A DNA stretch of 64,000 nucleotides from Salvelinus alpinus (lineage: Eukaryota; Chordata; Actinopteri; Salmoniformes; Salmonidae). Positions 57,816 to 64,000 of this stretch are shown here, piece by piece. The notes under the pieces were generated by a model. That model was not told where the DNA came from, searched no databases, and saw only the letters and a program-made list of their open reading frames with translations. The stretch covers positions 30,877,106-30,941,105 of the forward strand of contig NC_092100.1 in the NCBI RefSeq assembly GCF_045679555.1, read 5' to 3'. How positions within the stretch are numbered: position 1 is the first letter of the stretch; every line of letters starts with the position of its first letter. The position numbers and the translations under genes are program-made.

Positions 57816-58755
57816 CACCATGATGATGATGCAATCCCCACACGCCCGCTGCCTCTCCACCGTTTTCCCAACAATCAACATGGTGCCAGAGACCCACCAA
57901 CACCATCCACTGTCATTACATATTCTAAAAGGACCCTTGCCACCAGCCCCCACTTACATGTTTTTGTTCTCCCTTTTTTTCACCGTTAATTTCCATCGTC
58001 ACCGTTCTCAGTCATGCCAGAGCTTTTCTTCTCACTGGCTGCCACATTCTCCTCCTGTCAAGTTGCCTGGAGGTTTCCCTGTCACAGACTGGCAGGGTGG
58101 AGCTGCTGTGGGTCCTGCCTGCCTTTGGGAGATGTTCATTTGGAGTGGGGAGCTGACAGGCCTGACAGCCCATCCCCGCAGGGCTTTGTCATGTGATTCA
58201 AGCCTCCCTGCAGGCTCTCTCAAGCACCCCTTTATTCCTCCATACAAATGAAGGCATGGGACTGGCTTTCATTTTTCAGCCAATCTGCATGCAATGGCTG
58301 AAACAAAGACACCCCGTCCCCCCCACCCCACCCCACCACCAGGCAGACTTTCTTAACAGGCTTGGGAGATTAACACCGGTTGCTCCTGGTTTCTGGACTT
58401 TATTTGCTGGTTCTCTCATGCTGGCGAGAGTTTCTACTCTTTCACAATTAAACAGCTACATCCCTCTGTTTTCTGAAATAAATGTGGGGTGCACCTCCTC
58501 CCTGCATATCTCAGTTTCTCACACAACCGCTCTTTGATTTATCTAGCTGGGGGGAGGGTGCGGATCTGTCTTGTCATATATATAAAAAAATATATATGTG
58601 ATATATTTTTTTTATGCCATTTTTGTAAATTATGATACACACCCCTTAGCAAGTATGAATTTGTGTCATGATTGATTTTGTTGATAATGTTGTTATCTTA
58701 TAATGGTTTTTATCTGCTATTATCTGAACATTCCATTTTCCTTAATTTTCTCTAG
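57816..58755. other. mctp2 intron, nothing recognised
   Basis: It includes C-rich runs near 58320 and an AT-rich stretch near 58580. It ends in the acceptor taattttctctag. Confidence 0.5.
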
Positions 58756-58898
58756 GTACAAGTGATCCTTATGTCAAGTTCAAACTGGAAGGAAAGACGT
58801 TTTACAAAAGCAAAGTTGTGTATAAGAACCTGAATCCAAAATGGAGTGAGTCCTTCTCTTTCCCCCTGCAGGATTGGGAGCAGGTTGTCGACGTGAGG
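58756..58898 (+). CDS. mctp2: mctp2 exon, core of C2A
   Basis: It encodes [20 protein letters not shown] and [14 protein letters not shown], the signature strands of a C2 domain including the SDPY calcium-loop motif. The donor gtgagt is at 58899 and the exon ends in phase 0. Confidence 0.95.
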
Positions 58899-59110
58899 GT
58901 GAGTATCCCATTAATCTGTTGTTTTGACTTACGTTGTCTAAGTAACACCTACACATGCACGACAATGTACTTATATTGTCTTAAAAGTGTCATAGCTATG
59001 GCCTGCATAGGATACACAACTGGCATACAATAAGAGTTAATTGTGCCAAAGCCTGATTGACATACAAAAACCATATTTTATACTGAGTATGGTGTTTCTA
59101 ATTGCTGTAG

Positions 59111-59187
59111 GTCTATGATAAGGACCGTACCACTGATGAATTCATGGGTTCCAGCACAATTGTGATCAAAAACCTTGAATTAGACAA
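59111..59187 (+). CDS. mctp2: mctp2 exon, C2A loop 3
   Basis: It encodes VYDKDRTTDEFMGSSTIVI. The three Asp of YDKDRTTDEF are the expected calcium ligands of loop 3. The acceptor is ttgctgtag and the donor gtgagt is at 59188. It ends in phase 2. Confidence 0.93.
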
Positions 59188-59306
59188 GTGAGTAATACAC
59201 ACACTACTAATCACTCAGCCTGTATATCATCTAGTAAACTGCAGAACTTCTTGTGTAGGCTCAATCTGGTAAATTATTGTATGTGTCTGTATCTCTCTCT
59301 GTCCAG

Positions 59307-59418
59307 GACCAGTGAGATGGTGCTAAGTCTGGAGGACCCCAGCAGTCTGGAGGATGACATGGGCGTAATCGTCATTGACACATGCCTAACTTTCAGAGGT
59401 TCTACGATCAAAAGACCA
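59307..59418 (+). CDS. mctp2: mctp2 exon, end of C2A
   Basis: It encodes TSEMVLSLEDPSSLEDDMGV and IVIDTCLTFRGSTIKRP. The acceptor is tctgtccag and the donor gtaagc is at 59419. Confidence 0.9.
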
Positions 59419-59517
59419 GTAAGCCTCATTTGATTGGAGTCTCTAAATAATGTTGCATCTCAGATTTTCAATCTCGATATTTTCAAGTTCGTCCATAAAT
59501 GTTTATATCCATTACAG

Positions 59518-59550
59518 AAACGGCACCAGAAAAATATAAGAAGATTTAGG
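59518..59550 (+). CDS. mctp2: mctp2 small linker exon (11 codons)
   Basis: It encodes KRHQKNIRRFR, resembling the KRH-basic linker after C2A in MCTP2. The acceptor ttacag is good, while the donor gtagga is weak. It is in phase 0 at both ends, so it may be optional. Confidence 0.65.
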
Positions 59551-60055
59551 GTAGGACATTGAATTTTCTACTTTCTACTTGCATATTTTTGTTGTGTAAT
59601 TGTAATTCTAGAAAGTGTTCAATGCCAATATCTGGCAATGTGTCTATTGCTAGAATAGATATTCACAATACTAGTTATACTAACAGTATACTCCTCATTA
59701 CTCGTCAGATGAGAAATCCAAATATGGCTGATATTGTGCCTAATTTCCAGCAGCAGGGGGCAGTATATCACTGCATTATAAACGATGATCATGACAAAGA
59801 ATGAAGTCAAGTCCTAGGATTTTTGTTTTTGTGCATGCGTTTTCAATCTTTATTGTGTGAAATAATGTATTTCTTAGTTAATGGGGTTAACTTCCTTGTC
59901 ACATTGCCAACGACAAGTTTTGTTTTTGGAATTGTATTGTGTGAACAATGTCAGACTAAACCAAACATTAGAATGATCTAAACATTTTAACTTCATATTT
60001 ACATGTTAAATAAGCACATTTAGGAGTAGAGCCTCTTTGGGATTTAATATACAGC

Positions 60056-60244
60056 TCTATCTCTTTTGAAGCATTGCGATTTAGGCTGAAATTGGAGGCA
60101 GTTAAAGTGTTTTGTTTTTTAGACTGACGCTTCTCTCATTACGGTGATTGTGGGTTTATTCTCACACCTATTCACTCGCTACGTCTGCCACAGTTTTATC
60201 TCCTGATAGGCCAGTAGACAATCTCCATTTGATGTTAAATAGAT
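60056..60244 (+). repeat. Duplicated intronic segment, copy A
   Basis: It aligns without indels to 61468-61656 at roughly nine in ten positions. It has no coding frame and no similarity to the transposons seen elsewhere in the window. Confidence 0.85.
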
Positions 60245-61467
60245 AAGAAATAAAACACATTTCATATACACATTGTATGCTCTGCAGATGGACAAATGAA
60301 CAGACAAAGAGACAAAAATGTGTGATCCGACTCTCCCGATGTTCCTCTGCTCAAATTATGGTACAAATGTAGACTTCTGCAGAGGCAGACGGCAGTGCCA
60401 AGATTTGTCTGTAGCAGTATGACTATGTTAATTTTGTGACACGATTGAATTAATATTTTTGATAAATACAATATAAAATCCTGTTCCATTTAACACCTAT
60501 CCTGGTGTCTGGGACTGAGCACTAAGCTCTTAGTCATTCTGCATCTCCCAGTGCTACTCCTCACTCCTGTTCACTCTCAGTACAACTACCACAGAGACAG
60601 TGAATAGAAAATGCCACAGTAAAACTCTGTCTCTGTGCGTTGTGTGATAGTGTTTCTGTCTGGAGGGGACTGTGTGGGAGAGCGGGGGCTCTGCTGTTTG
60701 AGGCACGTTGCCAGTGTGAGATGCCGAAGATTCGTGACGCTGATAATTCCCAGGCATAGTGGGCAATAACCCAGATGTTAGGATGTAATATCACAGCTGT
60801 GGATGGACAGAGCCGAGTTACCAGCCAAATGGACGTAGGTCTGAGCCCATCCTGCTCGTCCCCATGCTGTCCTAGCATATGGAAGCAATCGCAGACCCTT
60901 TAAGGACCAGGAATAGGGATAGACTCTCTTTAGGGGCCACTTACAGTTAAGTGGAATTGTTTTGTTGGCCGCTGAGATAGAAATGTGTCCAAGATAAACA
61001 CTTGGCGGGCACTGCTTCATGTCGCTCCTCCACTCCGCTGTGTTCCCCCTCTTTAAAGAGGAGATGAGGGATATTTATAGGGCCGAGCAACACTATGCCG
61101 TGGTATTCCATGTTAATACAGATCCCTGAGACATACAGGCTTTGATCCCCAGTGGCCTGGGCACTGGGTGACGGTGTGGGCAGGGACCCCGGAGAGGAGG
61201 GAAGGGACAGGGTGGCAGGGGGGCCATATCTGGGGCTGGGCTGGGCCGTTTGAAGCCGTGCCGGCCAGGGCAGCAGAGGGAGACAGAGTATCAAAGAGGT
61301 CGGAGCAGATTACAGTCCTGCTCTTTAATTACAGTCAGCCCCACACATCCCCTCTCTCTCTGCTGTTTGTTTTGAAAGAGATGGCCTATCACTGCACAGG
61401 CTCAAGGGAACTTTGAACACATAGATGCGTATCAAGGCCTGTTTCTCCCACTCTGTAGAGCCTCAGA

Positions 61468-61656
61468 TCTATCTCTTTTTAAGCATTGTGATTTAGGCTG
61501 AAATTGGAGGCAGTTAAATTGTTTTGTTTTTTAGACTGACGCCGCTCTCATTATGGTGATTGTGGGTTTATTCTCACGCCTATTCAGTCGCAACATCTGC
61601 CACAGTTTAATCTCCCGATAGGCCAGTAGACAATCTCCTTTTGATGTTAAATAGAT
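61468..61656 (+). repeat. Duplicated intronic segment, copy B
   Basis: It is the partner of 60056-60244, exactly 1412 bp downstream in direct orientation. Confidence 0.85.
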
Positions 61657-62261
61657 CCTCCCCGTCTTCCCCTGTGGCCCGGAAGGACGGTTAGATTTGG
61701 GAAAGGCTGTCCTTGATGTCTCTGTGTTCTGACATCCTGGACATCTTGTTCCTCTCATCCCCTTCTAGCTGATTTTAGAGATTTGATTGGATAATTGAGA
61801 TTTAGTGAAGAATAGCCCAATGTGTACAATGCTGTATATGTCATTGCCAGGCTTTATGTACATCCATGCATAATTTGCTGATGAGAGGGCTGTGTGGTTG
61901 GTTTGCATCATTACTCACTGCGGCCGGCTGTCTCCTGTGCAGTATGCCAAGTGTCCTGCCTCCCCACACTCTGTCTCTAGGTCTGTGATGAGTGGGACTG
62001 TCACAGCCAGGGACATCTGGCGGCTCTGCTCACTGACACCCCCCTCTCTCCAGGAACCTCTCCTCTCCCCACTGACGTGGCTCTGCTACATTCACTGGAG
62101 AAAGGCTAATGTGCTCAAACAGATAGAGGCTGTAGCCCATGCAGTCCATGCAGATGAGGTGCCAGACTTGAGGCGCCGGTGAATAGTGGGGTAGCCACTC
62201 AGAGGGTTTTGTCATGGAGGGTGTCCTAATGCAGCTGTGTGTCCATGTTTGTGTCTCCCAG

Positions 62262-62462
62262 GGAGGCCAGAACCATAAGGGGTACCAGTCCCAGCCCCAG
62301 GATAAGGACCAGACCCAGGGTTCAGCTGAGGCCACCAATATGAGCCAGCTGTGGGGTGGCGTGTTTGGTATCACCCTGTTAGAGGGACAGGACATGCCTG
62401 AATACGGCCAGGGGGACGTCTATGTGCGTTACAGACTGGGAGAGCAGAAGTACAAGAGCAAG
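62262..62462 (+). CDS. mctp2: mctp2 exon, start of C2B
   Basis: It encodes a Gln/Asp-rich linker (YQSQPQDKDQTQGSAEATNM) and then LWGGVFGITLLEGQDMPEYG and VYVRYRLGEQKYKSK. The SDPY motif of loop 1 is replaced by GDVY. The acceptor is tgtctcccag and the donor gtgagc is at 62463. Confidence 0.92.
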
Positions 62463-62486
62463 GTGAGCTTATTTCTCAATCTATTA

Positions 62487-62666
62487 GTCCTTTTGCCTCC
62501 TCCCTTCCTTTTGTCTCTTCCCTTCCCATTTGCACATGCTCTCCACCCTCCTTTCTGCTGCTAATTTCTTCTCTCTCCCCTTTCTCTCCTTCTCACCCTC
62601 ACTTTCTTTCTCTCTCCCTATCTTTCTCTGTCCCTCCCTTTCTCTGTCCCTCCCTTTCTCTCAGCA
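62487..62666. repeat. Pyrimidine-rich low-complexity tract
   Basis: This is an intronic C/T-rich run with tctctctccct units just after the C2B exon. No function can be assigned. Confidence 0.6.
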
Positions 62667-63198
62667 GGTGTGTGTCAGTGTTTTTCCTCCACCTTGGTTC
62701 ACTGGAGCATGGCAGAGCAGCTCATTAGACTGGGCATCTCTCTGCACCATGCTCTCCTTCAGGTGGAGGGCTTCACTATGCTTCACTTGATTTGCATACC
62801 CAGCAGGCCCTGCTCGTCTACCTCTACTTGTTGGCCTCCCTCCTGATGATTCTGCAGCGCGCCAGTCTTGTGTTCTCATGTAATTTCTTTGTAAACCTCT
62901 CTGGTTTTGTTTCGGCTTGTTTGTTTGTTGAACAAAGCTAATTCTAACTGGATGCTGTCAGTAGTTACAATCCTAGAGAGGAGGCTGAGGAGCGCTCACA
63001 CAAAAACCCCTTCTCTCCTTCCCTCTCCTCTCCCCCACCCCGTCCTGGTCGCACTGAATGAAAACTAAATCCACCTGTCATGTAATGTCTGCTCACTGTT
63101 TAAACCTGACACCGCTTTGCATCAGGCCGTGTGTGTTCCAGTGCCCACCCACACTACAGTACTGTATCAGCACTATGCTCTATCGCTCTCTCCCTCAG

Positions 63199-63329
63199 AA
63201 CCTGTGCGTTCAGGCCAACCCTCGGTGGAGGGAGAAGTTTGACTTCAACAAGTATGAGAACTGGCTGGAGCCACTGAAGGTGGAGGTGTTTGTTAAGAGA
63301 GGCAGGAAGAGTAAGGAATCCTGGGGAAT
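63199..63329 (+). CDS. mctp2: mctp2 exon, C2B middle
   Basis: It encodes NPRWREKFDFNKYENWLEPL and KVEVFVKRGRKSKESWG. Loop 3 carries Lys/Arg where calcium-binding C2 domains have Asp. The acceptor is ctccctcag and the donor gttagt is at 63330. Confidence 0.92.
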
Positions 63330-63432
63330 GTTAGTATGGCCTTGATTGTCTGATTGTTTGTTATCTTGACTGTTCTTTTAAATGGACATTGTTCAGCCGT
63401 GATATTGAAGGCTGATACCGTCTTGTGTGCAG

Positions 63433-63619
63433 GTTTGAGGTGGACCTGTCCAAGCTGCCAGTAAACACACAGCAGCTCTACACACAAGCCCTGGACCCAG
63501 GCAAAGGCAGGCTGATATTACTGGCCACCTTCAATCCCTGCAGTGAGGTCTCCATATCAGACATTAACAAACCTCCCCTGGAACAGCCAGACGAGAGGGA
63601 CCAAATACTGGAGAAATAT
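63433..63619 (+). CDS. mctp2: mctp2 exon, end of C2B
   Basis: It encodes FEVDLSKLPVNTQQLYTQAL and GRLILLATFNPCSEVSISDI. The acceptor is gtgtgcag and the donor gttagt is at 63620. It ends in phase 0. Confidence 0.92.
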
Positions 63620-63801
63620 GTTAGTATCTTTAGGGAAATATTACTACTTATTCATGTCACTGTTGACATTTTACATGCTTGAATTAGTAAGTACAAGCAG
63701 ACAAGTAAATACATTTCAAAAGCTATCTATACTAACTTGTGGAATACTAACTTGCGTTTATACATTTAACTAAGACTGATGGTATCATTTTACCTTTGCA
63801 G

Positions 63802-63895
63802 AGTTTGAAGAACTCTCACAAAAGTGTGAGGGAGGTTGGCTTCCTTCAAGTCAAGGTTTTCAATGCAACAGATCTCACATCAACTGATCTCAATG
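63802..63895 (+). CDS. mctp2: mctp2 exon, start of C2C
   Basis: It encodes SLKNSHKSVREVGFLQVKVF and NATDLTSTDLN, the first strand and loop 1 of C2C, which has Asp residues again. The donor gtgata is at 63896. The gene continues beyond the window. Confidence 0.88.
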
Positions 63896-64000
63896 GTGAT
63901 ATATCACTCCACTTTTAACCATTCCCCTTTGAACTGGTGACTTTCTATGGCTGAGTCCATCTACAATTGCACACACAGTGTAACACAGCTTTGTTCTTTC

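Larger units (their letters stand above)
59551..62261. other. mctp2 intron with a duplicated non-coding segment
   Basis: No transposon was recognised. A 189-bp segment occurs twice (60056-60244 and 61468-61656). Confidence 0.6.
48408..64000 (+). other. mctp2: mctp2 gene, 5' part (C2-domain ER membrane protein)
   Basis: Eleven exons give 735 codons in one frame before the window ends. MCTP proteins sit in endoplasmic reticulum or vesicle membranes through two C-terminal membrane segments (not in this window) and carry three C2 domains that bind calcium and lipids. C2A (residues about 389-520) shows [14 protein letters not shown] and VYDKDRTTDEF with the acidic calcium ligands. C2B (about 562-704) shows ITLLEGQDM and WREKFDF but few ligands. 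C2C begins at about 711. The N-terminus, about 388 residues before C2A, looks disordered and is longer than I expect from mammalian MCTP2. I prefer MCTP2 to MCTP1 because of the linkage to mef2a and the KRH-type linker after C2A. The gene is co-directional with mef2a. Confidence 0.88.

Overview
The window is vertebrate nuclear DNA, almost certainly from a salmonid fish. Evidence for this is the HpaI-type SINE with its internal GTTAAC site, a tRNA-derived SlmI-like SINE, several Tc1 transposon families including Sleeping Beauty-type elements whose ends begin CAGTTGAAGTCGGAAGTTTA, and LINEs with (TTTGA)n tails. Two host protein genes are present, both on the + strand. The 3' part of mef2a (MEF2A transcription factor) runs from the left edge to 35115, with a long 3' UTR behind it. 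The 5' part of mctp2 (multiple C2 and transmembrane domain protein 2) starts at 48408 and runs off the right edge.

mef2a is seen as six exons: 99-312, 28879-29063, a 24-nt microexon 31005-31028 (SEEEEMDL, the beta exon), 34131-34248, 34408-34531 and 34719-35115. The MADS/MEF2 DNA-binding exons lie upstream of the window. The 28.6-kb intron after the first exon is packed with transposable elements. From left to right it holds a Tc1 element with a DDE spacing of 35 (1497-3061), a Rex1/L2-like LINE (from 3186) split by a second, reverse LINE (4827-6737), a Tc1 element (9276-10786), a four-LTR/three-body tandem array of a non-autonomous LTR retrotransposon (10999-18875), another copy of the second LINE (18876-21001), a SINE/MITE cluster (21002-21852), a Sleeping Beauty-type element (23324-25014) and an adjoining truncated Tc1 (25017-26352).

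The most unusual object is the array at 10999-18875. Four 441-bp LTRs alternate with three bodies of about 2.0 kb, and the whole is flanked by one 5-bp target duplication (ACTTT). Each body carries a long minus-strand ORF made largely of Pro-rich tandem repeats, with no recognisable reverse transcriptase, integrase or protease. Body lengths differ exactly by whole ORF repeat units plus one single-base deletion. Related LTRs at 43754-44888 (TSD CCTGT) and 52835-53190 (solo LTR, TSD CATAG) share a conserved palindrome with the array.

Between the genes (38416-48407) lie MITEs (Tc1-, hAT- and piggyBac-like), a LINE tail, a deleted LTR element and unclassified repeats. mctp2 is seen as eleven exons. 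A 357-codon first coding exon has a disordered N-terminus with degenerate Pro/Asp/Arg motifs. C2A follows with a full set of acidic calcium-loop residues, then C2B, which lacks most of them, then the start of C2C. Its introns carry a SlmI-like SINE, a reverse Sleeping Beauty-type copy, a Tc1 derivative split by the solo LTR, a hAT-like repeat, a LINE with an HpaI SINE in its tail, and a 189-bp non-coding segment present twice.
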